Source of the DNA: Cordilura impudica
Lineage: Eukaryota; Arthropoda; Insecta; Diptera; Scathophagidae
NCBI GenBank assembly: GCA_963682025.1
Contig: OY821521.1
Span: forward strand, 196,613,526-196,677,525
DNA length: 64,000 nucleotides
Direction of reading: 5' to 3'
The notes below the pieces were generated by a model. It was not told where the DNA came from. It made no database searches and saw nothing but the letters and a program-made list of their open reading frames with translations. A program made the position numbers and the translations under genes. Shown here in pieces: positions 32,485 to 44,700 of the stretch (positions within the stretch are counted from its first letter, which is position 1; each line of letters begins with the position of its first letter).

Positions 32485-33922
32485 GTATCATAAATTAATT
32501 TTTTGGTATTTTTAGGGTATTTGTTTAATTGTCACGTTTAAATGTTGCGTTTATTTTCGAAGGATTTCAGCTGTAACGGAAAACCTGCTTTGAAAATAAA
32601 TTTAGCTTACCTGCATAGGCGGCAGCAGCATAGGAAGAAGAATGCGGATGATAATCCCTTCTATAGTCACGCTCATATGAACTACTTTCATATGGAGCAT
32701 GATGAGCACTTGAATGTTTTGAAGAAGTAGGTGGGGGTGGTTGTGGACTATAACGATCATATTCACTTGGATGATCGTAGATATCATGATCACGGGATCT
32801 AAAATATTGTAATATGTTGAGATGACGTAAGGGGACTCTTATTTATAAAGGACTAACCTATGAGATTTGATCATTGTATAGCTAGGATCTTCCATGACAT
32901 AACGAGCCTTTTCCAAAATGGAATACACTTTGGGTTTATTTGATTTTTCAAATGGCGGTGGAGGTGGTGGTGTCCTAGTCAGACAGAAGATATTATACAG
33001 TTTGTACTTAAAACTAAGAATGGTTTAGTTGTAATATTTACCTGCTAGCGTAAGTAGCTGCGTGATCGTTATACGCTTTGGTGAAATGCGACTTTTTATA
33101 CATACGATCTTTGCCATCCATTTCACGCATTTGTTCCATACGAATATTGTCGTTGGCATCGGGGATCATGTATTTTCGTATCTCTGCCAAAGCATAAGCC
33201 AAACGATGATAAGCCTCAGACGGTGGTGCCACCGTAGATATCTCTACGTGCAGATCTCGACTTAAGTGGGCGTACTTCGGATTGCCCGAACTACGAAGTT
33301 CTTCCTCTTTGGCATGATCTCTCATGGAATTTCTGCCCAAAACTGTCATTTTGCAAAATGTCTCCTCTTGCAATTGTCTCAAGGTGTTGCCCTTGGGACC
33401 CATAATTTTACCAACAAAATTAAATTTTGGATATTCCTTTATGGGAAATAGTACCTTTTGAGCTACGCGTATAGGTTTCTCATTATAAACATTAGCATAA
33501 ATTTCCGGCTTTGGTATACGGCCACTTATAAGAATACGTTCGATTTCTTTATTAGTACACCCGAAAATTTTTATGAAAAAAAAAACACGTATACAAACAC
33601 AAAGAACAAATCAAAATGGTGGATTATGTGAAATGGCCAATAGTTGTAATTAAAGCAAAAAAAAAAACGACTTACCGTCATCCATTAGCCTTTTACAGAT
33701 ATTATATTTATTTGAGTCAATCAATTTCTTTTCCTCTACACATTCTTCCAAATAGGCAGCCGTTTTTTCATTTAAAGGTGGAGCATCATGTTGCAGCACA
33801 GCAGGTTGCTGTGCTTCATCTCCATCAACGCCTGATTCAACTTTATTATCCTCATTACGTCTTTTACGCTTGTAGTCTGAATTATCTTCACTTGTATAGT
33901 CGCGGTCATAATCACGGGGCAT
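30414..33922 (-). CDS. KH-domain RNA-binding protein, gene 4
   Basis: Exons 33922-33676, 33546-33042, 32974-32858, 32798-32611 and 30550-30414 give 397 aa with consistent phases. It starts MPRDYDRDYTSEDN, with a basic/acidic N-terminus, then an EEKKLIDSN helix, ISGRIPKPEIYANVYNEKP, and KH with GPKG at 132-135 (FCKMTVLGRNSMRD core). A DANDNIRMEQ extension, a proline tract (RTPPPPPPF) and a tyrosine/serine/arginine-rich tail ending YRSAPYPKIR follow. Tyrosine-rich tails are typical of Sam68/SLM proteins and are phosphorylated there. The ATG at 33922 is preferred because the upstream frame has no other Met in good context. The last intron (2 kb) contains a nested transposon and a 52-nt poly-T. 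It is a diverged qkr58E/kep1-type gene, not part of the recent triplication. Confidence 0.87.
30785..31830 (+). mobile_element. Dispersed repeat family B, interrupted
   Basis: The left part (30790-31130) has GTTAAATTCGGCTATTCCGA and GACGGACATCGCTATATCGA. The right part (31746-31830) has GGAATGACAAACTGATATAT and ends near TCGGTGTGG. A Tc1-like element splits it. Other copies are at 43335-43640, 46800-47165 (inverted), 51205-51650 and 55700-55890. Confidence 0.75.
31131..31745 (+). mobile_element. Tc1-like element nested in family B repeat
   Basis: It is bounded by TA dinucleotides. The ends are CAGTGGGTTGCAATAAA and the inverse of CAGTGAGTGGCAATGCA. The plus strand retains KRPAQSPVLNLKENLWEI (31293-31346), the Tc1 'WPAQSPDLNPIENLW' motif with the first W and the P-I changed. 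A broken C-terminus follows. The N-terminal two thirds of the transposase are deleted. It lies in the last intron of KH gene 4, opposite to gene direction. Confidence 0.85.
32431..32483 (+). repeat. Poly-T run
   Basis: About 52 consecutive T (poly-A on the gene strand) in the last intron of KH gene 4, just downstream of its exon 4. It could be the tail of a lost retroposon or assembly padding by slippage. Length is likely uncertain. Confidence 0.8.
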
Positions 33923-34113
33923 TTTTAAAAGATTTTTTGAGTTTTTATTCAATTTATTGCAAAGAAATTAAATTTTTCCAATTTTTCACACTTTTTTCTC
34001 AAAAGTAAAATGTGTATAACAAGCACGCGACGAAGATAAAGTACAAAGTCAATGATAAAACCGTTCATTAAAGGCGGCATTCGATTTTTGAAATCAACGC
34101 CGTTTTTCCGAGT

Positions 34114-34578
34114 TCACACAAGGCAATTTTTGTTGCGCAATTCTTGAGTTTTTGGATGTTTGCGGTGAGGGGAATAAAAAGGGAAAAATAATTGCCGGTT
34201 CTCGGCTATTTCAAGCAATTCTCTCATTCGCTTTTTTTTTTTTTTTGGTTGAATATTTGACATTTCTTTTCATTCGGTGTTTCGCTTCTTGGTGTGAATA
34301 ATTCGTAATTATTGTTTACTTTATTAAAATGGCTTTTAAATGGAATCGGGACTTAATTGAAAAATTAATAACTTTGGTTGAGGAAAACCATTGCATTTAT
34401 TATGTTATGCAAATGCAAAGAATATTTGGATCGGGACTAGAGCACAAATGTCAAATTATAAGAAAATAAAAGCAAAACAAAACAGTAAAATTGCCGAAGA
34501 AATTGTCGTGTGTGGACATAAAAGCAAGTTCAAAAGAGCATTGCCAAAAAGTTGCGCAATAAAAATTGCCTTGTGTGA
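34114..34578. mobile_element. TIR element with MADF-domain relic
   Basis: The inverted ends are TCACACAAGGCAATTTTTGT and the matching AAAATTGCCTTGTGTGA, followed by GTTGCGCAA in both arms. The plus strand at 34329-34440 reads MAFKWNRDLIEKLITLVEEN and, after a frameshift, CKEYLDRD. This is the start of a MADF DNA-binding domain, commonly carried by PIF/Harbinger elements. Confidence 0.65.
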
Positions 34579-34613
34579 CCTCCCGTCTTATTAGATTTTT
34601 TAATGTGTTTGTT

Positions 34614-34738
34614 AAAGGTGCTATTACACGATGTGTTTTTTAAATATGTACTGTCACTTTTTTTTTATCCATATGAAATTCCTCATGTCTGTCAAAATTG
34701 TCTTTTACATACGATTCATAATTTTTGCTAACACACGT
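34614..34738. mobile_element. One end of MITE family C
   Basis: AAAGGTGCTATTACACGATG through CATACGATTCATAATTTTTG matches the complement of 14060-14188. The other end is missing. Confidence 0.7.
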
Positions 34739-34739
34739 G

Positions 34740-36115
34740 CACTTAACTGGAATCATTACGAATCGATTTAATAAACTGTGTCAGCGTTGATTCACACAAT
34801 TAAATTTCTTGTGTATTATCTTCCAACGTCATAAAAAGTCCATCAATAATATCAAATAGATAACCATATTATTTTCTGGTACAGCATTCACAATCGAAAT
34901 CCAGGATATAACATATTGTCGCACAATATAATTCTTTACACAAATGCGTTTCCTAAGAGGTATAAATGTTCTAGATTGAAAGTTTGTGAAGATTCTACAG
35001 CAATATCTTTAAGTTAACGATCCAACAGAAATAGGCCGCAAGCGAGCAAAAAATAAATTGTGGAAGGGTATAATGGAGGGACGGGCCACCACAATTGAGA
35101 ATGGCATTAACGAATTAAATGACATATTTTGAGGAATCCTAAAGAAACAACAAAAATTTACTTGAACTTTTAATTTTATTAATTACTTACCTTTCCTAAA
35201 CCTTAACAAAACAACTCTACAACAGTAACAATGACAGTCATATGTTTTTAAATAGAAAAAAACTGCAAGTGTGTTGGTACAAAAATTGTTTATGTGTTAG
35301 TTTCAGTCATTTATTTCTTGTAGGGTTGTTAATGAGTTTGTTATCTTCATTCACAATAATAATAAACGAAAAAAGGATTGGTTCGTGAATTGGCTAAGTT
35401 GAAAAATAAAGCTGCCTAGAAATTGCACTCGAATTTCGAGAGCTGGAATCTGATAGTTTGTAATTATTATATCAAATTCTCTTCTTCTTCGTGTCGAATT
35501 CACATGTGCTTGCCCAGACCCCCCATTTTCCAGCAAGAGAGTATCACTATCGTATTATCTATCTTTATCTCTTTCTTGCATAAGTTGAATTCCGATGAAA
35601 AAATCACCGCTGTTTTTTGAGATTCGTGATGTAGGAAAAATATTGTGCAATTATTTCTCGCGAAGCGTGGTTGCCAGATTCAGTCAAAATTCTAACCTCA
35701 ACGACATGGTTGCCAGATTCATTTCTGCATAAAAATTTAATCTAATCTATTACAATTTTACATTCTGCATTGGGGATGGTAATCACGATATAACAACAAG
35801 AACAAGAACTTGTTTGTCAGTTACAAGTTAGTGTTAATCGTTTATAGTGAATGTCGTAAGCAGTGTTAAAGAAGAAGCAATATCCTTGGTGGAATTTATT
35901 GTATTTTTTCCTATTAATTATTGACATTACACAAGCAAGATATTGTAACTTTAATAAAAAGTTATTGTGAATAACCCATTGGATAATTTTCTGCAGAACA
36001 AGAAGGAAAAACAGAACAACTTTAATTGCTTGGGTCAGCATACACTGCTTTATATATCTTGTAATTAAAGCTTTTCCGGGTCGGGTTTGTCTCTCCACAT
36101 TACACTCGTTCTCTA
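34740..36115. other. Intergenic and 5' region of KH gene 5
   Basis: 35325-35455 is an inverted copy of 50265-50395 (CTCGAATTTCGAGAGCTGGA here). TGGTTGCCAGATTCA occurs twice (35668, 35708). The last ~250 bp before 36116 is presumably promoter and 5' UTR. No other gene was seen. Confidence 0.45.
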
Positions 36116-37810
36116 ATGGCGGAAAACGGAATGCTTGTGGGTTTAGATCAATCGAATGATGGTGGTGGTGGAGTTAATGTAAGCAATGGTCATCATCTCG
36201 ATCATGAAAACGTTAACGAAAAGTCGTCATCACGTTTGAGCGAAGCGGCCCAAAAGTACTTGCAAGAATTGTTGGTGGAAAGAGCTAAATTGGAAAACAA
36301 TTTTCCCCTAGCTGTTAAATTAATCGATGAAGGTGAGTAAATAAGAATACATGGACATTAAAAAAAAGAACAAACACAACAAAATACCACAATTATCCAT
36401 AGCGCTTGAACGGGTGCAATTAAATGGCCGTATTCCAGCCAGGGAACAGTACGCTGATGTTTATCAACAGCGTTCGATTAAACTATCTCAAAAAGTTCAT
36501 GTGCCTATAAAGGATAAGAAGGTATGTTTTAAAAGAGGAAGCTTTTAATGTTGTCAAACGATCAGATATGAAACTAATTTGTTTATACGCGAAACGTGTG
36601 CTAAATAGTTCAACTATGTAGGCAAACTGTTGGGACCGAAAGGCAACTCCTTGCGACGCCTTCAAGAAGAGACTCAATGTAAGATTGTTATACTGGGGCG
36701 TTTCTCGATGAAGGATCGGGCCCGAGAAGAAGAGTTGCGTAATTCATCTGATGTGAAATATGCCCATCTAAATTTGCCACTGCATGTCGAGGTTTCTACC
36801 ATTGCACCGCCGGCCGAAGCATATGCCCGCATAGCTTATGCTTTGGCAGAACTGAGACGTTATTTAATACCCGACAAACATGATGACATACGCCAGGAAC
36901 AGTTTCGGGAATTAATGGAAGATCCCGAAGCTGCTAAGAAAATTACAATGCGACAACAACAACAGCAACAGCACCAACAAACTGTTGCTGCCTATGGTGG
37001 CCCTGGAAATAACAACAATATCAACAATAGTGGCACAGGGGGTGGTAGTGGTGTCATTAATAATAATCATCGTTCTAATAATTCAGCCAATTATAGGTAA
37101 GGCGAATTTTTTTTTAAAATAAAATACTTGATAATAATTAATATTTAATTTCAGAACTAAATACCAACCACAATCTCAACACTACCATCACAACGACGAG
37201 ACTGTATACTATCGATCCCATAATAATTCTTACCACCAACCGAAACCGTATGTGCCAGGTAATTGCTATTATAGAAGTACTTAGATTTAGTTAGTTAAAT
37301 TCAGTTCCATTAAACGTATTGAAAAGCCAATAAGGTAAAAAAAAAAAATAAATAATTATACCAAAAAAATTGAGTCCCAATGTTTATTTATTCAAAATGT
37401 TGAGTATATTTGGAATTGGAGTCATTTTTAAAACCAAATTTGATTTAGTAAAATCAAAACACAAAGATTTCTAAACCGACAGTTATGAATTCTTTAATTA
37501 TAGTTAGTTTTTTTTTTGTAATGAAATAAGTATTTTTACAACGATTTGAGTTTTATTGAAAATTTATATTTATGTTTATATTACAGGTAATCAACGTGCA
37601 AATCCCATGCACTCAGCTATGCCACCACAAGCTACTATCGTTGGTGCTTCACCCACGGGTATGCCTGTTGTTAGTGCAGCCAATTATAGTGGCCGTGGTC
37701 CGGGTATAATACCAAATAGTCCTGCCGCCGCTGCCGTTGTTGGGGGTATAAATCCCAACATACGATATAGAACATCGCAACTGCCGCCATATCAGTTTGC
37801 CAAGAAATAA
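36116..37810 (+). CDS. KH-domain RNA-binding protein, gene 5
   Basis: Exons 36116-36332, 36403-36521, 36609-37096, 37155-37258 and 37587-37810 give 383 aa with GT-AG introns. Features: glycine/asparagine-rich start, dimer-type helix [18 protein letters not shown] (residues ~40-57), [18 protein letters not shown], and KH domain with GPKG at 121-124 and [15 protein letters not shown]. The [19 protein letters not shown] extension follows, then a polyglutamine run, an N/G/S-rich stretch, a tyrosine/histidine-rich segment and a proline/alanine-rich tail ending YQFAKK. Unlike the others, the KH domain is split by an intron just before [12 protein letters not shown]. It is divergently oriented to gene 4, 2.2 kb away. 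Reading through exon 4's donor gives an eight-residue alternative end with a stop at 37282-37284. It is a Sam68-like qkr58E-group member. Confidence 0.9.
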
Positions 37811-38430
37811 TGATTTTGCTGTAAAACAGCAACTGGTTATATGTCTCAGTTCTACATACACTCACACAACACATACACATATATATGTTGAAGTTTGTTT
37901 ATTTTTATTTTTATATTATTACCTATTACAAATTTCCTTGTTTTAAATTTTTAATTTTTGACATTTTTTTTATATTATTTTTTTATTAAACATTATTGTT
38001 TGTTAACATTTTGTTGTAAAGCGTACATGAAAAGTGTGTACCATATTTTAATATACATATATACATAACATAAATATTCATACATACATACCAACACACA
38101 TGCATACATAAATTAATATCTATATACATACATACATACATATATTCTTATGTATACATATTTTTAGAAACAACATTTAATGTAGTTTTTCTATTGTGTT
38201 TATTTCATTCATTGATTGATTGATGTTAACGATAATAATGATGATGATGAATGATGATGATGAAGATGATACATAGTATATGGTTTGTTTTAAGTGTTTT
38301 TTCTTTCCTCAATTATTTTACAAAAAAAAAACCTTGAAAAATAAAAATAATTTTTAATAATTTAAAAGTTACTGGTTAAAAACAACACGTTTTCTTTGTT
38401 GATTTTATACAATTTTGTAAGATTTTAGCA
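37811..38430 (+). other. 3' flank of KH gene 5
   Basis: AT-rich sequence with ATACATAC microsatellite (38060-38160) and GATGAT repeats (38238-38272). Several AATAAA-like signals occur, and it is presumably 3' UTR in part. No frame of note. Confidence 0.5.
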
Positions 38431-38434
38431 ATAA

Positions 38435-38503
38435 TCAGCGGATTTCAAGACTGGATGTTTGCTTGTTGTAAATTTCCTCGGACATCCAATTGGGGTTACT
38501 CTG
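38435..38503 (-). CDS. Candidate terminal exon on the minus strand
   Basis: A strong acceptor (TTTCCCTTGTAG) is followed by QSNPNWMSEEIYNKQTSSLE-I-R and a stop. If the channel gene's last exon ends at 41799, where AAG|GTAAAT is a good donor, this exon joins in phase 0 and replaces its last three residues with 22. The intron would be 3.3 kb and hold a minisatellite array and MITEs. It could also belong to a different transcript. Confidence 0.35.
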   Translation of the reverse strand, partial: QSNPNWMSEEIYNKQTSSLEIR

Positions 38504-38879
38504 CTACAAGGGAAATGATTTTAGTTTTTTTTCTTTCTAATAAATATCAATATTCAATTTAATTGTGTAGAGCGTAATAAATTTAAACAAAACTAGTGCC
38601 CCAATGACCCACAGAAATATATTTTAGAAAAATTAAAATATTTTTTTTACAGAAACCATAATTTTAAAAAAAGAAACTAAAAATCACAAACAAAAATTAT
38701 TTTTAAAAAGTCTAAAAAATGTCCCACCTTTATAAAAAATGTAATATATAATATGGAAACAAGTAGCAAAGAGGCCTCAAATTTTAAATCCTGAAAACAG
38801 ACACTTTTTTTGGAAAACGAACGTACACCTGTTTTTATAAGTTATTTTTTGGCTAGTTATTTTGTTTGAATTTTTTTTA

Positions 38880-40290
38880 AAGAGGTGCTTTTTAAAAAAA
38901 AGTTATTTTTGAAAAAAAGTTATTTTAAAAAAAGTTTGTATAAAAAAGGGATTTTTTTTTCAAAAAAGGTACTTATGAAAAGGCACTACTTTTTTTTTTT
39001 AAAAAAGGAACTGTTTTAAGAAAAGGTACCTTTTTGAGAATAGGAACCGTTTTAAGAAAAGTTACTTTTTTAAGATAAGTTACTCAGTTAAGAAAGTGTA
39101 CTTTTTCAAGAACATGTACTTTTTTCAGAAAATATACTTTTTAAGAAACGATACATTTTTAAGAAAATTTACTTTTTTAAGTAAAGGTGCTTTTTTAAAA
39201 AAGGTAATTTTTTAAGAAAAGGTACTTTTTTTTTTTTTAAAAGTTAATATATTTTTGAAAACAGGTACTTTTTTAAGAAAAAGGTTTTTTAAGAAGAGGT
39301 GCTTTTTTAAGAAAGGAATTTTTTTTAGAAAAGGTAATTTTTTAAGAAAATTAAAATTTTTAAGAAAAGTAACTTTTCTTTAAAGAAAATTCACTTGTTT
39401 AAGAAAAGGTACTTATTTTTTAAGAACGGTACTTGTTTTAAGAAAAGGTAATTTCTTAAGAAATACTTTTTAAGAAAAGGTACTTTTTAAGAAAAGGTAC
39501 TTTTTAAGAAATTCAAATTTAAAAAAAATTTTAAGAAAATTGACTTTTAAGAAAAAGTTAGTTGTTAAGAAATTGTACTTTTTTAAGAAAAATTACTTTT
39601 TAAGAAAATATGCTTTTTAAGAAAATTTACTTTTTTAAGAAGAGGTACTTTTTTAAGAAAAGTTACTTCTTTAAAAAAAGTTACTTTTTTAAGATAATTA
39701 AAATTTTTCAGAAAAATTTGCTTTTTTTAAAGAAAATTTACTTTTTTAACAAAAGGTACTTTTTTTAAGAAAGGTGCATTTTTAAAGAAAAGATAATTTG
39801 TTAAGAAATGGTACTTTTTTAGAAAAGGTACTTTTTAAGTAAATGTACTTTTTTAAGAAAATGTTATTTTTTAAGAAAAGGTACTTTTTTAAAAAAAGGT
39901 ATTTTGTTAACAAATGTTACTTTTTTTAAGAAAAGATAATTCTTAAATTCAAATTTTTAAGAAAATTTACTTTTTTTTAAGAAAATTTACTTTTAAGAAA
40001 AGGTACTTTTTTAAGAAGGGTACTTTTTTTAAAGAAAAGGTAAGTTGTTAAGAAATGATACTTTTTTAAGAAAAGCTACTTTTTAAGAAAATATGCTTTT
40101 TTAAGAAAATGTACTTTTCTAAGAAGAGATACTTTTTTTAAGAAGTTACTTTTTTAAGAAAAGGTACTTTTTTAAGAAAATGTAATTTTTTAAGGAAATT
40201 AAAATGTTTAAGAAACTTTGCTTTTTTTAATGGAATATTGACTTTTTTTTAAGAAAAGGTACTTTTTTAAGAAAATGTAATCTTTTTCCA
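38880..40290 (+). repeat. Minisatellite array, 18-bp unit
   Basis: About 1.4 kb of imperfect copies of GGTACTTTTTTAAGAAAA. The same unit occurs inverted at 48130-49900. Unit lengths vary by run-length changes in T and A. Reading frames inside are by-products. Confidence 0.85.
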
Positions 40291-40718
40291 TTTTTTTTTG
40301 AAATTTTTTACGAAATATTGCAGGGAAATATTAAAATCATAAATAACTCGTTCTTCTTAATAAATTGACAATTTAAAAAGCGGTTAAGATGTCATAAAAA
40401 ATAACAGCTGTTTTCTGTTTTTTTTAATAACACTCAAGGAAAGTTACGTTTTAGTGTTGGTTTAAGTGAAGTAAGCTTAGGAGAAACTTTACTACGCAAG
40501 TAAAGCTTTTATCCATACATTTTATTGTTGCGAGGTAGTAAGTATGTACTTTGTGTGAGTAAATTTTCGATTTTGTTTTTACGTCATTTTACAAATGAAA
40601 CAATTTCGAAAAGAAAAAAAAGACACATTGAAAAAGTAAATTTTCTTTGAAAAAACTACTTATATATAACAAAAAATAAAAAAAAAAACTAATGAGATTA
40701 AAATGCTTATAGTAAGCT

Positions 40719-41147
40719 TATGCTATGTTCAGACAGATTCGAGTTTCGCTCTCTCATTCACGGTTCGCGCCCCAATCGTGATTGAACCTACATAATTTGC
40801 CATAAAAAAATTTTGAGAGCGAACCAACTTGGTTCATTTTGAATCTAGTTATGAACCACGAAAAATGTACTGTCATCTCCAATTTTGATAAAAAAATTAT
40901 CGCTAGTTTATCTGAACTAGCTGTCAAAAATATATAAACAAAGAATTAAGCAATAAAATAAATAGAAACATTTAACAAATAAAAAGTATTTATTTACACA
41001 TATACATATATTCAAATAAAAATGGAAAAAATGAAATAGTTGCACAAAAAATATAAACGTCAAAATGAAACAAGAACACCAAGGTTCGCATTCGTGATTC
41101 AGAGAGTGAATCAAGTGGTTCATTATGCCGTCTGAACATGCTATTAT
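40719..41147. mobile_element. MITE, complete copy
   Basis: Inverted ends CTATGTTCAGAC and GTCTGAACATG. Internal inverted motifs include TTCGCTCTC / GAGAGTGAA. It is directly followed by a second copy. Confidence 0.65.
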
Positions 41148-41149
41148 GC

Positions 41150-41445
41150 TATGTTCAGACGGAGAGCAAGATTCGAGGTTCGCTCTCTCGTTCACGGTTC
41201 GCGCCTCAATCGCGATTGAACCTACATGATTCGCCATACAAAATTTTGAGAGCGAACCAACTTGGTTCATTTTGAATCTATATACGAACCACGAAAAATG
41301 TAATATCATCTCCAATTTTGATAAAAAATTATCGCTAGTTTATCTGAACTAGCTAACAAAAATATGTATATAAACAAAGAAAAAACAAAAAATTAATGTG
41401 TGCAATAAAATAAATAGAAACATTTAACAAATAAAAATATATATT
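41150..41445 (+). mobile_element. MITE, second copy lacking its right end
   Basis: A direct repeat of 40720-41000 (TATGCTATGTTCAGACGG, then GTTCGCTCTCTC and GAACCAACTTGGTTCATTTT). The right terminal repeat is missing. Confidence 0.65.
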
Positions 41446-41786
41446 GTCAGGAAAACTTTTATCCATATTATATTTTACAAATGAAATAATTTCGAAATGA
41501 AACAAACACTTTGAAAATGTACATTTTTTTAAAAAAAAAAATCAACTTTTTAATATAAAAAAAAAATAGTATGTTGTTATTTTCAATAGAAGTTGTTTTA
41601 TATTTAAAAAATTTTATTATTTTTAAAGAAAATTTACCTTTTCAAAAACTTTTATATCAGAATTTAATGAAAAAAAAAAAAAAAAATATTTGCTTTAACC
41701 CATTTGTTTTTATAGAAAACTGATCGACTGATATTTTCTATTGTTTGATAATATTTTCGCTCTACACAATCTGTCCAAATGTCAAA

Positions 41787-44700
41787 CTAATTATTTACCT
41801 TATTATTTGTACGTTTAGAAGAGCTGTTATTTATTTTAATATTTCTGCATCTTTGAGGCAATATAAATTTAAATACTGGCCTCATAATTGAAAAATATAC
41901 GATTTCAGCTACAGAAATAAAACTGAATCCCATGAACAAGCCCATGATACCACCTATGTTGGCTGAAATGAAACAATTATTAACTTAATACTCTAACAGG
42001 AATACTGACGTACATAAGAACTCTGTTATTCCGATATATACATTTTTCAAATCTCCATAAATAACTGATTCGCGATAATAAAAGTGTAGAACGGCAATAT
42101 TTTTACGTAACTTTTCTTTGGCCATATTTTGGAGGAGATTACTTTGGATAATGAAGTTGTGATCGGGCAATGGACTGGAAAAGGTATCGGGCATAAAAGT
42201 TAAATCAAAACAGCTAGGCAGACAACGCTTGAGACAAGAACTAGTGGCCATCAGACGGGGCCATTGTACAATGGCTCGATTAATGCAATGGCTCTCCTTA
42301 ACCGTACATCTTGTCGCATTTGCGTAGATCATTGGATTACTGTATGGTATACAGAAACATTGCTGATACTGGAAATCGGTTTCGCATTCCCTCTCACAGT
42401 TCCGTCTCGTGTAATATTTGAAGAAGAGCAAATGTTCTTCATCCTGGAACAGACATTGGCGTCGCAAACGATGCACGGAACGTATAGCGGGCACTGCCTC
42501 CGCAAGTGCAGCATCGAGACGAAAGCGAGTTTCATAACCCAAGGGTACCGTTATGGCACCCTCTTTAACACTCGGCGTCTCAATAGGATTGTGTACGGAA
42601 ATTTTAATACCGGGCCCATTTGTTGACGAGCAATAGTATTCATCAAGTTCAGCGTTAATAATGACTGAAACTCCCATTGAAACACCAGTGCCTAAAAATT
42701 AACGAAACAGAAAGAAAAAAGAGAGAATTTATTCAAGAGCAGTTTATATGGAACTGATCGTCGGATCAAACCTACCAGCTGCTGTTCTAGGATAAAAGTT
42801 TTCTGGTAATATTTTGGGGTAACCAATTTCTGGATTCCAACTAACAGCTTCAGTACCCTTATTGAAATCGAACCTATCTATTAAGTTATATCTATGGCAA
42901 TGGAAATAAGAGCACCCATAAGTTTGGTCCAGTTATATACGAACATAATTCATAGGCTTAATTGTTACTTACTGTCCGTTATATAAGAAATCTGGATGCA
43001 GAGTATTGAAAACACAGCAAAGACCCTCATCCGTGACGACTGTGCGAAATATATCGCTGCAGTTGAAGGAAATCGAATTAATTTGGCATTGTAGTAAGAA
43101 TCGTTCACACGGTTGGGCATTCTGTAACATAAGATGATTTATGAGATAAATTTCCATTGGGAATTCTAAAAATCATAATTGAAAATCATAATTGACCGAA
43201 AACATAAACATATAATTAACTCAAAAACTAAGCGAGACACAGTACAAAGGACTTTAATTTAAGATCAACGATATTTTGGACCAGAAATTGTTTTTTTTTT
43301 CTATAAAACATGTAAAAAAGTTAAAGGTCAAATCGTTGATAGCCTCCACTTGGGTTTTATGTTTACATTAATGTCCGAAAAAGTAAACAATTTGATAAAT
43401 TCAAAACCAAATTATTACAACAAACAATCTGAATTTTTTACTCCATTTTAAATACCCCCCCGCTCGAAATAAATACAAACCATATTATCCTAAGTTTACC
43501 CGGGTGAATGGTTTATTTTGGAATGAGCGTGATTTCAACAGACAGACAGACATAGCTACATCGACTCGAATTGTTATAAATATCAAACGGAATGACAAAC
43601 TGATATATACCCTCTGCACAGTGGTGTGGAATTTAATACTCTTGTTTTTGTTATTTTTGTGTATGAAACTCTTTTTCACTTAAGTTTTTTTTACCTTTAA
43701 AAAAAAATATATATTTTTTTATTTTATTATTATTGTTTTATTATTTATTATTGATTATTGATTATTGTTTTTACCTCATTAAAATTTTTTACTCGAAATT
43801 TATTTTTTATTTAAACATTTTCTGTTTTCCAAAAACATCAAAATATTTATCAATATTCTATTTTTTACTTTAAAATATTTTTATACACTTTATTTGTTTC
43901 ACCTTGAAAAAAATAATATTTTGTCAACTTAAATTTTTCTACGACGTGGTTGGAATTAAATTTCCTTAAAGATTATATTTTTTACTCGAAATTCTTTCAA
44001 ATATTATTTTCAAAATTTTTTGTTATCAGCAAATTTTTGTTTTTATTTTTAATTATTTTTTTAATTTATTTTTTTTTCACCTTAAAAACAATAATTTTTT
44101 GTCAACTACAATTTTTATACGACGTGGTTGGAATTATGAATTTTTAAGGATAATTTACCTAAATATTTTGTAAAAAAACAAATTTTCCCCAACATTTTTG
44201 CACAATTTTTTTGCTTTTAAAATTTTGGTCCACTAAATGTTTTATGCGACCTCTTTAATGATTTTAAATATATTTTAAAATATTTAAGGATCATTGACAT
44301 AAAACTTTTTTATCCGGAACATTTGTTTCGCCGAAAACATTTCGAAAAAAATAATTACCACCAAAATTTTTGTTAAGCATAAAAATTTTTTTTTAATAAA
44401 TTTTTTCTTACCATAAAAAGTTTTTTTAGAGAAAAAAATAAAAAATTTTTTAGTGAAAAGAAATTTTTTTTTTGAGAAATTTATTTGTTGGAGAAATTTT
44501 TTTTTGTGAAAATTTTTTTTTAATGAAAATTTTTTTTTTGGTGAAAAATTTATTTTTGTGACAAATTTTTTTTGTTGAAAAATTTGTATTTTCATTTTTT
44601 TTAATTTTTAGTGAAAATAATTTTTTTTGTAAATATTTTTTTTGTGGGATTGTTTTGTGAATTTTTTTTTGTGAAAATTTTTTTTTAGTAAAAAAGTTTA

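Noticed and set aside
38880..40290. CRISPR-like repeat array
   Set aside because: Units are contiguous with no unique spacers and drift by homopolymer length; this is a minisatellite in an animal genome.
42264..42626. 120-aa plus-strand frame
   Set aside because: Antisense to the cysteine-rich exon of the channel gene; it reads as a shadow.
44284..44595. 103-aa lysine/phenylalanine frame
   Set aside because: Low-complexity A/T tract in an intron.
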